Shown here one piece after another: positions 49,055 through 62,303 of a stretch of 64,000 nucleotides of DNA. How positions within the stretch are numbered: the stretch's first letter is position 1; the number at the start of each line of letters is the position of its first letter. This DNA comes from Aphidius gifuensis (taxonomy: Eukaryota > Arthropoda > Insecta > Hymenoptera > Braconidae), in assembly GCF_014905175.1 (NCBI RefSeq), contig NC_057788.1, forward strand, positions 15,846,654 to 15,910,653, written 5' to 3'. The notes under the pieces were generated by a model. It ran no database searches. It saw nothing but the letters and a program-made list of their open reading frames with translations, and had not been told where the DNA came from. Position numbers and translations under genes: made by a program.

Positions 49055-52000
49055 ATGACTACAAGGGAGCTGTACGTTAAGGTAAATAATCTCAGTGACC
49101 TAAATTTATTTTTTTTCAGAACACATAGTGTTATTAAACTGTTTATTAAATTTTTTAAATTATCCAAATGTTATTTAATGTAGGTATTAATGATACCTAT
49201 AAACATTTTTTATTTATCACTATTAACATAATAAATTTTGTTATAATTATTGTTAAAAAAAAGTTGCACTTTTATTCTGGTATAAAAAATCAATTTCATA
49301 CTGAATCATATTTATGTCAATAAAAATGTAAATAAAACTTTTTTATTTAATTTCCTATTACATTTACTATTGTGTTGATATTTGCCTAGATTAAAATTGT
49401 TTTAATAAATTAATATAATAAAAATTTTTTTTTAACAAAAATCTAAATGAATTATGTATTAGCAATTTTTTTTTTGTTAGACTGTTTATGTGTGTTTTTT
49501 TTTTGAGGCTTCTTTACACAACTGATTATCACATACGTCATAACTTATATTTATTTATTTTATTTTTTCATTTAAAGTTAAGGATTTAAATAATTGATAT
49601 TAATACCTACCAAGTTTTTAAAAATTTTAAATATATTTTTTTCCAATATTAATTTTATTATTTAAATTTATTTTCAACTGATGAATTGTCAGCTAGTAAG
49701 TCATGATAAGATATCATGAAAATAAATACTCCAGTGGGCGGCTGTACTTCCTCAATATTTTTTTGCTGATATTTGTATAAAAAAAAAAAAAAAAACAAAC
49801 AATCATTTATTATTCATGTAGTTTTTTTTTTTTTTTTATTACAACATTATCATGTTGAAAAAAAAAAAATTTTTGCTGATAAGAAACAGTCGTCACTGGA
49901 AAAAGTATGATAAGCCACGAATAATAATAATAATAATATTATTATACTTGTGAATTCATTGCAACAATTATTATCCAGCAGATCAGACAGGCTATTAAAT
50001 AAGAAATAATAATAAATAAAGAAATTTTCACAGTTGATGTACTACTTAAATACCGCAACGAATATTTTCATTAGACCACAAAATCATTATGATTTAATTT
50101 TATTATATTGATGATTTTTAATTATAATGTTTTTTCTTGAAAAATATAAAACGGATTTATAAAAAATATAAAATTATAAAATAGTAATAATAGTTGATTT
50201 TATTGGAACAAAATTTTCCCATGCTCTAAATTTTGTTGCGCGACATGAATGCGGAACTTTATATACCTTTCATTTATTTTTATTTTTTTTTCTTTCTTTG
50301 TTGTTTTTTTTTTATTTCACTTATATTATATCTGAATGTACCGTTAAGGATTCAGAATCAACCATCAGACGCCAATGTGAATGGTTCAAATATGTACAAA
50401 TCTTGTTATCCATTTAATCGTAATTTTTATTTTCTGTATATATTATATATGTATGTTTGAAAATTATTTATTTTTTTTTTTTCTTCATAATGAAAATAAA
50501 ACTGATTACTAGATAAATAAATTAAAATAAATAATGAAATTTTATTAGATTAAAATCGATGTATAAATAAATATAAAAATAATAAAACAATTTGTTTCCA
50601 TTTCAGGGTGGTAGAGTATGGATTCAACATCCAGAAAAAATTTGGGAAGGTGCTGTTCTTGTTGAAGATTATCAATCAAGTAATGGTACTTTAAAATTTT
50701 GCCGAGAAGAATCAAATAAAGTTGATTGTATTGAAATAAAAACCGACAATGATCTTCCACCTTTGAGAAATCCCGATATTCTTATTGGTGAAAATAATTT
50801 AACATCATTATCATTTCTTCATGAACCAGCTGTACTTTATAATTTACAAATAAGATTTCAACGTCATTCGATATATACTTATTGCGGTATTGTTTTGGTT
50901 GCGTTTAATCCCTACAATGAATTACCAATATATGGTAATGATACAATTTGGGCATACAGAGGACAGGCAATGGGTGATTTGGAACCACATATATTTGCTG
51001 TTGCTGAAGAGGCATATACTAAACTTGAAAGAGAATCACATAATCAAAGTATTATTGTATCTGGTGAATCAGGAGCTGGTAAAACAGTATCAGCAAAATA
51101 TGCAATGCGTTATTTTGCAACTGTTGGTGGTTCATCAACTGAGACACAAATCGAAAAAAAAGTATTAGCATCATCACCACTTATGGAAGCATTTGGTAAT
51201 GCTAAAACTACACGTAATGATAATTCATCAAGATTTGGTAAATTTATTGAAATACATTTTAATAATAAATATAATATTATTGGTGCAAGTATTAGAACAT
51301 ATTTATTAGAAAAATCACGTGTTGTATTTCAAGCGAATGATGAAAGAAATTATCATATATTTTATCAATTATGTGAAGCGGTAAATAAAACAAAAACAAT
51401 GAAAGATCGTTTATCAATATTACAAATTAATGATGGAATGAATTTTAATTATTTAAATCAAGGTAATAATTATTATATTGATCGTCTTGATGATTCATTA
51501 ACATTTCAAGATACAGTTGCTGCACTTGGACGTCTTGGATTTGATGAAAAACAACAAGATGAAGTATTTAAAATTCTTGCTGCAATATTACATATTGGTA
51601 ATATTAATATTATTGAACAAAATAATCAAAATAATAATCAAGATACAGATGGTTGTTTTATTGATAAAAATGATAAAAGTTTAAATATATTATCAAATTT
51701 AATTGGTATTGATATATTAGAAATGAAAAAATGGCTGTGTCATAGAAAAATTGTATCAATGAAAGATGAAATATTAAAACCAATGAATGTTGAACAAGCA
51801 ATTGGTGCACGTGATGCATTAGCTAAACATATTTATTCTGAATTATTTAATTTTATTGTATATGGTATTAATGAATCATTAAAAAGTAAAAATAAATATG
51901 GTTCATTCATTGGTGTATTAGATATATATGGTTTTGAAACATTTGAAAAAAATTCATTTGAACAATTTTGTATAAATTATGCTAATGAAAAATTACAACA

Positions 52001-55000
52001 ACAATTTAATCAGCATGTATTTAAACTTGAACAAGAAGAATATTTAAAAGAAGAAATTGAATGGACATTTATTGATTTTTATGATAATCAACCATGTATT
52101 GATTTAATTGAAACAAAATTAGGTATATTAGATTTACTTGATGAAGAATGTCGTATGCCAAGAGGATCAGATGAATCATGGACTGAAAAATTATATATTA
52201 AATGTAATAAATCAAAACATTTTGATAAACCAAGATTTGGAACAAATTCATTTTTAATTCATCATTTTGCTGATCTTGTTGAATATGAAACATATGGTTT
52301 TTTAGATAAAAATCGTGATACTGTTATTGAAGAACAAATTGATATATTACGTACAAGTGATAATAAATTATTGCGTCAATTATTTACTGATTGTTTACCA
52401 AAATTAACTGTACCAAATCAATCTAAAATTAAAATATCAGCACAAAAACCAATACAACAATCATTGACAATGCCAAAACAAAATAAAAAAACTGTTGGTT
52501 CACAATTTCGTGATTCATTAAATGCATTAATGTCAACATTAAATGCAACAACACCACATTATGTACGTTGTATTAAACCAAATGATACAAAAGAAGCATT
52601 TGAATATAATCCAATACGTGCAATGCAACAATTACGTGCATGTGGAGTATTAGAAACAATTCGTATATCAGCTGCTGGTTTTCCAACTCAAAGAACATAT
52701 TTTGAATTTTTTCAACGTTATCGTTGTTTGTGTCCATTTAAAAAAATTCAACGTGATAATTTACGTGAAACATGTCGTATAATATTATCAATTTATATTA
52801 AAAATGAAGATAAATTTAAATTTGGTAAAACAAAAGTATTATTTCGTGCTGGACAAGTTGCTTATTTAGAAAAATTAAGAGGTGAAAAACAACGTGATGC
52901 ATGTATGATGATACAAAAAATGATACGTGGATGGATATATAAAAATCGTTATATATCAATTAAAAAATCAATACTTGGATTACAACGACATTTAAGAGGT
53001 TGTTTAGCTCGTAAAAAAGCAAATAAAATACGCCATGAACGTGCTGCAATTAAAATACAAAAATTCATACGTGGATGGCTAGTTAAAAGAAAATATATAA
53101 ATATTAAAAAAACAATAATTGGACTTCAAAGATATTCACGTGGTTATTTAGCACGTAAAAATTATGAAGTACTTAAAGATAATGCAGCAGCATTGACTGT
53201 TCAACGTTTTGTACGTGGATATTTAGTTAGACGTGCTTGTCAGCAAAAAATTAAAAATATAATTATTGTACAGTGTACTGTAAGAAAATATTTAGCTAAA
53301 AAAATATTTAAAAATTTAAAAAAAGAAGCAAAAAGTGTTGAACATGTTAAATCACTTAATAAAGGTCTTGAAATGAAAATAATATCAATGCAACAAAAAA
53401 TAACTGAAATAAATAAAGAAAATAATGCATTAAAAATTGTACAAAATGAAAATATTGATTTAAAATTAAAATTAGATAATATGAAAACATATGAAATGGA
53501 AAATAAAAAATTAATAAATATATTAAAATTAAAAGATATTGAATTATTAAAAATGGAAGACATAATAAAAAAAGAACAAGATGAAAAAATGGATTTATTA
53601 AATGAAAATGAAAAATTAAAACAAAATAAAGATAATGAGTATAAAAAACTATTTGAAGAAACTGAAAAACTTAAGAGAGAATTATCAATTGCAAATGAAA
53701 AAGTTAGTACAAATCAAAAAGGTGCTGAAGAAAATTTAAAAACACGTCTTGAACAAGAAAAAGATTTATTATTACTTGATCAAGATCAGGATCGTGGTGC
53801 TTATCAAAAACTATTAAAAGATTATCAGGAGCTAGAAGAACATGCTGAAATATTAGAACGTAAACTTGCATTACATGTACCAGGTCATGCAAGATCATTA
53901 TCAAATGCATCAAGTACTGGTACATCACAACAAGCAGGTGATGATCAAAATATTGATTTTGGTTATGGTTCAGTAAGATCAACATTGTCATCATCAACAG
54001 CATATTCACGAGTTGAAACAATTGATTGGAATCAAAGAAGATCAGAAAGTCCTCCCGAAATTGATGGACAAACAACAAAATTACCTCAAGATATAAATAG
54101 TACAAATGAAAATATTCGACAAGCATCAATTGACATTGGACTTGTATTAAAACTTCAACAAAAATTAAAAGATGTTGAAAGTGCTAATGGTCGACTTGTA
54201 AGAATGGTTGAAGATCTTGAAAAAGATTATCCAGAAGATTTATTAAGAACACAAGATGCATTCAGACTTCAAGAACTTGAAATGGAAAATTCACAATTGA
54301 AAAATAATTTAAATGCACTGAGAAAAACTGTTACTGAAGCTGATACATCAACGGTACAACAAAATTTAATGGAACAATTTGAAGCATTACAAGAAGAACT
54401 GGAAAGAAGACGTGAAGAATGTATACAACTTCATAGTGTACTTGCTGATAATACAAAAAGAATGAAAAATCTTGGTTCAAATTATGGTAGAGATGTTGAT
54501 ATTGTCAATGAAGATGGTGAATTAATACTTGCTTTTGAAGCACAAAAAAAAATTAATCGACAACTTGAAGATGAATTACAAAGTAAAGAAAAAGGCTGGA
54601 GAGATCAGAGAAATGAATGGCGTGATGAAATTGATAGACTTCAAGATGAAATACAAAAACAACAAAAATTATTAAGTGTTAATTTGAGTCAAACACCACA
54701 AACACAAACTGAGGCATTTTTACAGCATGAAGTTGCTAGATTAACATCTGAAAATTTGGTAAGTTTTGTATTTATTTAACAAACAAAAAAAAAAATGCAA
54801 TAAAATACTTTTAGTATATATTTATAATCATTGTTTTTTTTTTTTTTTTCTTTTTCTCAGGAACTTCAAGAGAGATTTGACAAAGTTTTTGAAGAAAATC
54901 AAAAGCTCAAAAAACGATGTCGAATACTTGCAAAACGTCTTCGTGATGCCGGCCGTAAGTATTTTTTAATTATTATTTATATAAAAAATATATTTTAGTT

Positions 55001-56681
55001 GAATTTTTTAATATTTATTGGGACACTTTTTAATAAAAAATTAATATTGGTTAATTTTTATTACTATAATCTTTTATCAAATTTTTGCATTCAAAAAGAT
55101 GAGGATAATGAAACGAGGGATATCCCTGAACCAAAACCACGTCTATTTATGATAACTGGTGCCGGTGAGTCTAAAAGTGTTATCTCTGATTACACTTGAC
55201 TACAAAACCAGACATCCAGAAAATCAATCATATCATGAATCATTAGCTTTTTTATATTTTATTTATTAGTTACTTAAAATTGTTCATTTGGCTCAATTAG
55301 TATCAAAAATATTTTTATTAAAACAAAATGTGTTTTTTTTTTCAACAGTACCAGATAGCTCAGATGCACCATCAAATCAATCGGACAATTCAGCTCAATC
55401 ATCATCAACAATAAATGGTACTATAATGCCAGCAATAAGAAAAAAAGAACGTGAATACGAAGGAATGTTTGAATTCAAAAAAGAACATATAACAGCAATC
55501 ATACGTAATCTTGTTGTTGATTTAAATCCAAAAATAGCAGTAACATTATTACCAGGTTTACCAGCGTACATTATATTCATGTGTATACGTCATACAGATT
55601 GTATTAATGATGATGAAAAAGTACGTGGTTTATTAACATCATATTTAAATGCTGTAAAACGTGTATTAAAAAAACGTAGTGGTGATTTTGATTCAGCTGT
55701 ACTTTGGTTAAGTAATACACTTAAACTACTTCATAATATGAAACAATATTCTGGTGATAAACCATTTCAAATTGAAAATACACCACGACAAAATGAACAG
55801 TGTTTACGTAATTTTGATTTGAGTGAATATCGTGTTGTTCTTAGTAATGTTGCACTTTGGATATTTAATAGTAATATTATGACAATTTTGAAAGAAAGAA
55901 TACAAGCATTAACAGTACCAGCAATACTAGAACATGAAGAAATAACTGGATTAAATTCAAATAAACCTGGTAGACCAAGATCATCATCAATGGGTGAAGA
56001 GCCAGAATCAACACAACAAAAAATGGATAAATTATTAGATGAATTATTTGCTGTTCATAAAACCGTATTATATCATGGTGTTGATCCTGAAATAATAATG
56101 CAGTTATTTAAACAATTATTTTATTTTATGTGTGCTGGTGCACTTAATAATTTATTATTAAGAAATGAATTGTGTCATTGGACAAAGGGTATGCAAATAA
56201 GATATAATTTAAGTCATTTAGAACAATGGGCTAGAAATCAGAATTTATCACCGGCTGCTGAAGCATTACAGCCAATTATTCAAGCTGCTCAATTATTACA
56301 AGCAAGAAAAACTGATGAAGATGTTAATTCAGTTTGTGAAATGTGCAATAAATTAAGTGCTAATCAAATTATTAAAATATTAAATTTATATACACCAGCT
56401 GATGATTTTGAAACAAGAGTGCCAGTTAGTTTTATTAAAAAAGTACAAGCTAAATTAGACCAACGGCAGGAAAATAATGATCAGGTAAAATTATATTTTT
56501 TTATTGATTAATTTATATTATTTTTCATTAATTATATTTTTTTATTTTACTTTATTTTTAGCTACTTATGGATCTGAAATATTCTTATCCGATTCGATTT
56601 CCATTTAATCCATCGAACATACGCCTGGAAGACATTGAAATACCAGAAGTTCTACATCTACCTATGCTCAAAAAGGTTTAA
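49055..56681 (+). CDS. didum: Myosin V heavy chain (unconventional myosin, actin-based cargo motor)
   Basis: Six exons join in frame: 49055-49081, 50607-54758, 54861-54954, 55099-55164, 55349-56484 and 56562-56681, giving 1864 residues, typical for myosin V. Exon 1 gives only MTTRELYVK. The motor domain (about 70-760) shows the P-loop GESGAGKT at 162-169, switch 1 NDNSSRFGKF from N213, switch 2 LDIYGFE at 447-453, the actin-contact HYVRCIKPND and the RACGVLETIRISAAGFP region. Six IQ motifs (about 771-907, e.g. IQKFIRGWLVKRKY) bind calmodulin-type light chains. A long coiled coil follows, and the C-terminal DIL globular tail contains LSPAAEALQPIIQAAQLLQA. It walks on actin carrying vesicles and other cargo. 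In flies this gene is didum. All key motor residues I checked are present. The exon 4 acceptor (CAAAAAG) is weak, so that border is the least certain. Confidence 0.93.
49082..50606 (+). other. didum: Myosin V intron 1
   Basis: Phase-0 intron from GTAAAT at 49082 to TTCCATTTCAG at 50606. It is AT-rich with no exon-like content, and it separates the 9-codon first exon from the giant second exon. Confidence 0.7.
50607..54758 (+). CDS. didum: Myosin V giant exon 2 (motor, IQ repeats, most of the coiled coil)
   Basis: A single open frame of 1384 codons covers residues 10-1393. It contains the SH3-like start (GGRVWIQHPEKIWEGAV), the whole motor, all six IQ motifs and most of the heptad-repeat rod. 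The donor at its end is TTG|GTAAGT. Synonymous positions are almost always A or T. Lack of any intron across 4.15 kb contrasts with the four short introns of the tail and suggests intron loss in the 5' half. Confidence 0.93.
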
Positions 56682-57822
56682 GTTTCAACTTAATATTGCA
56701 ATTATTGCAAAAAAAAAAAAACAGTAATATAAAAAAAATATATCTACTGATTATTTCATAGTGCAAATGAATAAAATACATTGCACATTTATAGTTTTAT
56801 TAATCATGTACAAATTTATTAATTTATTTTTTCTATAATTTATTCTGTACTTAAAATCATGGCATGAGTACTTGTTTACATTCAAATTTGTTTTAAATGT
56901 ATGACTTAAAAGAATATGTATAGTAGGATCTATTGGACATGATCAATTCCATAATTTAATAATACAGCTGTTAGTTAGCTTGCCATTCCTAATTTTTTGA
57001 GGTAAAGAATTTTTATGCATTTTATTTTTTGTGATATTCCTGGAAATTAAAAAAAAAAGAATAATTGCTAAAAATTAATATCATCGCCTAATTAAATAAA
57101 AAATATATAATAATACATAAATGATCTTTTAGGAAAAAAAACTGTTAACTGAATGTTGATTACGTTATATACCCATCAAGAAAATAAAAAAATAGTAAAT
57201 ATTTTGTTACAAAAGTTTGTATCGATTGGGTCAAATTATTTTATGCAAGTTATTAAATAATTATAATTCTGTTAAAATATATTAAACAAAATTTATGTAT
57301 ACAAAAAAGCTTCTGTTATTTATTCAACATATTAGAAAAAAAAATAAAATAATATATCATGTAGACTTTGTGCCATTTAATAATGTAGAAAAATTGTACA
57401 AATTTTATTTTAAATTAAAATATCAATCTGTGATTGATTTTATTGATGCATTTAATTAGTTAATATATTTTACTTAAAAATTGTTAGATTTCATTGAGCA
57501 TAATAATATTCTCTTAAATAAAAATGACGTTTAAAAAGAAAAAAAAAAATGTAACGTATATTAAAGACAAAATAAAATAAAAACAAATACAAGGATAAAA
57601 ATACAAATGAATGAAAAACATTTTTTTTTAAATGAATACAATTATTTATTAAATCTTACAAATATTTTTTTGACAATTGTTTTTTTATTAATTATTGTTA
57701 AGTAATAATAAAATAGTCAATTACAGTAAGTTGATTAGAAGAAAAAAAAATAACCAGTTAAACTTATTGAGTAATAAGAAGTTGCTAAAATGCAATTAAA
57801 AAAAAAAAAAAAAAAAGAACAA
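56682..57822. other. Tail-to-tail spacer between myosin V and CCT5
   Basis: About 1.1 kb of AT-rich DNA between two convergent genes, holding both 3' UTRs. AATAAA-type words occur on both strands. No other feature is seen. Confidence 0.6.
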
Positions 57823-60302
57823 TTATTCATAACGATCAGCTGGTGAACGAACATCGTCAATTTTGAGAATCATTTTAACTAGCTGAGTAGCCAATAATAT
57901 TTGTTGAGTTTTGCTCTTTAGTGATTCAATGACATTTTGAACTTTCATGTCACTTGTTCCACAATTCATACAATCAATACCAATTGCTGGATTTTTTGTT
58001 GCAAGTTGGGCTGCTTTTGCTTGTGCAAGACTATCAACTGAAGATAGACCAGCATTTTCAGCAAGGGCCATTGGAATTGCTTCAAGTGCATCAGAAAAGG
58101 CACGGAATGCATACTGTTCTAATGAGCTAATGCTATTTGCATGTGCTGAACATGCAAGTGCACATGATATTTCAGAAGCACCACCACCATAAACAATACG
58201 TTCATCAGTAACAAGATTTCTGACAGCACAAAGTGCATCATGAATTGAACGTTTTGCTTCAGCAACAATCATTTGATTACCACCACGAATAAATATTGTA
58301 ACTGCTCTTGAATTTTTACATTCTTCGATGACTAACATGCGATCTTTGGTGGTACCAAATGTCAACTCTCTAACAATACCAGCATGTCCAAGTTTATCAG
58401 GTGTTAATTCTTCAAATCTTGGAACAATTCTTCCTCCAGTTGCAATGGCAATCAACTAAAATTTTAATCAATATTAAATTATCATGATGTAGCTAAGAAA
58501 TCATGTGAAATAAACACTAAAACTAATATTTCATTTTTGTTTCTCATTCAATTATTTGTTAAAAAAATTTTATCTATTACTTATAAAAGAAAAAAAAAAA
58601 AAAAAATTACCTCAATTTCGGGTCCACCAACCCATCTGACTGCTGGTAATTCTTTTTGAAGTAAAAGATGATTAGCTTCATCATCAAAGCCCCACTGGCA
58701 AATAGCCAATGTTGCTCCAGCAGCTTTTACTCTGTCTACCATTTCGGTAAACTTTTCACGTTCGTATTCACGAAGTTTTTTGTAATCTTCAACTGATGTT
58801 ACATCCAACTTATGTTTGGTTTTTGGCTTTGGTGGTTCAAATGGACAAGTAAGAATTGCCAATTTAACATCACGAAGTTTCTGAAAAATTTTAAACAAAA
58901 ATTAAATATACAAAGTTGTTTTCTAGATTGATTATAATTTAATAAAATTAAAAAAAAAAAAATGTTACAATAGCGATTTGAGTATTTAATTATTTCAATA
59001 CAAATTAAACGTTGTCGAATCACTATTGTGTATTGATTTTGCAAGGTGTCTGGACAGAAAGTATATTGAAAGATACATCTGGAATTCTCCTCGCATTATT
59101 TTTGGTATACACATATGGTCCACAGGCGGATTTGAACTGTCGACTTGAAGACCGACAAGCCAACGTCTTACTCTCAGACCAAATGTTTATATGATATATT
59201 CAAGTTACCTTGGGCATTTGAGGATGACTAAAATCTTTGTCAACGATAACACCACGAACTAGCATAGTGTCCTCCAAGCGACCACCAACTTTGCATTCAA
59301 GTTTGATTAACTCAAAGTTAACATCACGTTTTTCAAGATCAGCAACAGCCATAACTGCATTAACTGCAATTTCAGCCATTTGTCTGTGACATTTGTTGAT
59401 GCTGAAAAATAAATATTTTAAAACAATTGAATTATTGAATACTTAAATATTTCTGTCAAGCACAAAATAGTATCTACAAAAGCACAAAATAGTTATCTTA
59501 CATTTTTGAGCCAAGAGTAGTCATGGCAGTTTTAATGAGTGGCTCAACATTGTTACGATCAATTGGAAAACCTTCAGCAATGCTATTAAGATGTTTGGTG
59601 GCACATTGTGCAGCCAATTCAAAACCATCAGCTATTCTAATAGGGTGAATGCCTTTGTCTAAGAGTCTTTCAGCTTGTTCCAACAAGGCACCAGCCAAAA
59701 CAACGACACCAGTTGTACCATCACCAATTTCATCATCTTGAGATTGCGACAGTTGGACCATCAGTTTAGCAATTTCATGATCAACATCCATTTTCTGTAG
59801 TATTGTTGCTCCATCGTTGGTAACTGTGACATCACCATCTGGACTAACCATTAACTTATCAAGGCCTTTTGGTCCCAAAGATGTTCGGAGAGTGTTGGCG
59901 ACACTTTTTGCAGCAGCGATGTGTGACTGTTATTATAACATAATAATTATGAAAGTTTTCAAATATTTCAATTACTTAATTTAAAATTAAAAAAAAAAAG
60001 TCTCATATCCATTTATCATTGGAGTCACGGATGACCATTTATGGGCATATAAAGATGATGAACGATAGTCATACTTAATGTTTTATGGATTTTATGCATT
60101 CCAATATCGTCATATGCGTATAGAAATGTCAAAGTTAATGCTATGACTTAAATTGTACTCAAAATATGAAAAAGATGTCAAAATTCGGACTAACCTTAAT
60201 TGCATCAGTGCCGGTTAGGCGTTTTTGATTTTCTTGATCCCGAAGTATAATAAACGGTCTTCCGTACTCGTCGCAATGAAATGATCCTGACATCGGATTC
60301 AT
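57823..60302 (-). CDS. CCT5: T-complex protein 1 subunit epsilon (CCT5)
   Basis: Five minus-strand exons join in frame: 60302-60195, 59926-59502, 59401-59209, 58880-58611 and 58455-57823, giving 542 residues against 541 in human CCT5. CCT5 is one of eight subunits of the cytosolic TRiC/CCT chaperonin ring that folds actin, tubulin and WD-repeat proteins with ATP. Hallmarks include DEYGRPFIILRD near the start, LGPKGLDKLMV (53-63), TNDGATIL (72-79) and the ATP-site GDGTTG (104-109). The apical-domain CPFEPPKPKTKHKLDV, AICQWGFDDEANHLL and GGPEIE, then GGRIVPRFEELT and the C-terminal MILKIDD, complete the match. ATG 60302 precedes a second Met three codons later. Either could serve, but the first gives the better length. 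Intron 3 carries a tRNA-like sequence. Confidence 0.96.
59111..59190 (-). other. tRNA-like sequence in CCT5 intron 3
   Basis: On the minus strand, TGGTCTGAGAGTAAGACG looks like an A-box/D-arm (stem GTCT/AGAC), and CAGTTCAAATCC resembles a B-box. The outer ends ACATTTG and CATATGT can pair at six of seven positions. The anticodon and T stems do not fold cleanly, so it is more likely a tRNA-derived repeat or decayed tRNA than a working gene. Its sequence is mixed-composition inside an AT-rich intron. Confidence 0.35.
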
Positions 60303-60673
60303 AGTAAATTTTTTTGATTACAACAATCCGAAAAAAATGATTTAAAAGAAATTAATAAGACAGTTCAAACTATGCTTCCAAAGACTATTAGACCACCATC
60401 TTAGGTGTGTACGACAAGCGGCTGAAGCGACAAGGCACACAAGGGCTCGAGACTAGTGCCGAATGGTGAGACTGGTGAGTTCAGAGTTTCAGCAGAGAGA
60501 AGACTTCTCTCTGGTTTCAGTGGGTTTCAGCCTGCAGAGCTGTGCGAAACGAGCGAATTTCGAGTTACTTAGAAATTATAGTAATTTACTTGTAAGTTAC
60601 TGTAGAAAACTGCAAAAAGTTTTCTTCATCTCATATAAACTTACAAAGCTACTTAAATATCACTAAAATTGTG
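60303..60673. promoter_or_regulatory. CCT5 promoter region, possibly divergent
   Basis: A GC-richer block at about 60380-60560 lies just upstream of the CCT5 ATG. On the minus strand, CCTAAGATGGTGG (near 60400) resembles the YY1/Pho-type element often seen near start sites of housekeeping genes. On the plus strand, ATGGTGAGACTG|GTGAGT at 60463 could be a tiny exon with donor, hinting at a divergent transcript, but nothing further supports it. Confidence 0.35.
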
Positions 60674-60677
60674 TTAA

Positions 60678-61154
60678 GGTACAACCAGGGAAAATTAAAA
60701 ATAATGACGATTTCACGAATTTTATAGAGTAGATAATTAAAATAACGATACGCCTTTTTCTTTAATCAGTTTTTTTGTTATAAGATGTTTTTTTGATTAA
60801 TTAACTGTTAAAGGTGGTCCTTTTTTTGAGGTTAAACATAGGCTCTTATGGAAAATGATGTTCAGCTTTTCATAATACCCCATCGAAATACTTGAAAAAA
60901 TAATGCCATATTTACCAAAAACTAAAGGATAAAACTCGAAAAAAAGACGAAAAATCATCACCCAAATTTAATATAGGTTTTAATATTCAATTTTAATTAA
61001 TAGAGGATAATAAATTTTTGTCTTTGTCTAAATACTTGAGTGGAAGTGAGAAACAGTATTCTCTTTCTAATCTTTCGTCCTTTTCGCACTCATGAATATA
61101 TAATGTTTTTAGCAAACATCCGCCAGATGTCTCTCATTTTGCCCTGGTTGTACC
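60678..61154. mobile_element. TTAA-flanked TIR element E8
   Basis: Inverted ends GGTACAACCAGGG (60678 and, in reverse, up to 61154) extend with one mismatch into AAAAT. TTAA stands on both sides (60674-60677 and 61155-61158). It is 477 bp without coding capacity. TTAA target duplication is known for piggyBac and Kolobok-type transposons, of which this may be a short non-autonomous relative. Confidence 0.7.
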
Positions 61155-61158
61155 TTAA

Positions 61159-62299
61159 GGGATTACCTCGGCCAAATTTTGGGGTATAGGAGAGGGGAGA
61201 AAGCCTATGTTTAATACATTGGTCCGAGAGCCATTGCCAACCTCAAAAAGATGAATTTTTTTTTTTTTTTTTTCGATAAAACAATAGTTTTTTGAAATAA
61301 TTATTGTTTAATAACCTAATATTATTAATCCCTGAAATATAATTGATCAACTTTTTATTCTTTTAAACATTTATTCAATAGTTAAAAAAAATGTGTAAAT
61401 CGTGAAACACCGCAAAAAAAAAAAACAGTTGGTTGTACTGAGAATGCGATTGTGTTAGTGTATGATATAGCTGCTGTGGCAGTATGTGTGTATCAATGTG
61501 GGATTTATTACTGGCGTTTTTAAACCTACGCGCCACAACATGGCGGATCACTATTCGGTGTTGCCAAGCGTACATTAGAATATAGTAGACGTCATCAGGG
61601 GGACGTTCCAAAAATCGGTCGGAAACCCGGACCGGCGCAGTAGATGAAAAAATATAGAGATAAAATAAACTTAAAAGTAACTAGAGGTTACTGTAGATAT
61701 TGTAAGCAACAAAAACAGCCATATTGCATATGCCATTTACTTTTGTTACTTATTACAGTTGTGAAAAGTATTTTTTATAATTATTATTAATAATTAAACA
61801 ATAATAATTTATTGTTTTGTGCCTATAAAAATACATGAACAAAAAATCATGTCTACCACAACAAAATATCTAAAATTTTCTATGATCACAATCGTGACCT
61901 TCCGAGTTTCCGAGTGATTTTTGGAACGTCCCCATATACTGCTCGATTAGATGAATTTTTTCATACTTTAATTATTCATTATAAAAAAACTAAGCTCCAA
62001 ACCTCTTTAATTTTTTTTCCATACGTTTTGTTTTGTCTCACTCCATAACCCAATAGTTTTTTTTTCACGATGTCATTATTTCGATTAAAGATATCGGTAT
62101 TTGAATGGACTTTTTTTTGACAAAAATCGTATTCTCCATAAGAGCCCATGTTAAAAGTTGTCAACTTTGAAAATTAATAAAAAAATAACGAGCTTCCAAA
62201 CAATTACCAAAAAATTACATCAAATGTATCAGTATTTTAAGAATCTACTGTAAAAATTTCAAAGCATTCTCATTATTAGTGACTGGCCGAGGTAATCCC
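61159..62299. mobile_element. TTAA-flanked TIR element E9, abutting E8
   Basis: Perfect 16-bp inverted ends, GGGATTACCTCGGCCA at 61159 and TGGCCGAGGTAATCCC ending at 62299, are flanked by TTAA at 61155-61158 and 62300-62303. The left TTAA is also the right TTAA of E8. The interior includes a GC-richer unique stretch near 61495-61595 and the nested element E10. There is no transposase. Confidence 0.7.
61599..61933. mobile_element. Small TIR element E10 nested in E9
   Basis: GGGGACGTTCCAAAAATC at 61599 is matched exactly by its reverse complement ending at 61933. The length is 335 bp with no coding capacity. No target duplication is evident, so the ends may be off by a few bases. Confidence 0.55.
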
Positions 62300-62303
62300 T
62301 TAA

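Noticed and set aside
53240..54129. Minus-strand open frames within the myosin V coiled-coil region
   Set aside because: They are antisense shadows caused by AT-biased codons of the real plus-strand exon.
60463..60666. Plus-strand 67-codon frame upstream of CCT5
   Set aside because: It starts ATGGTGAGACTG and is immediately followed by a donor-like GTGAGT, but the rest of the frame has no known domain and runs into AT-rich DNA. It is kept only as a hint of divergent transcription.
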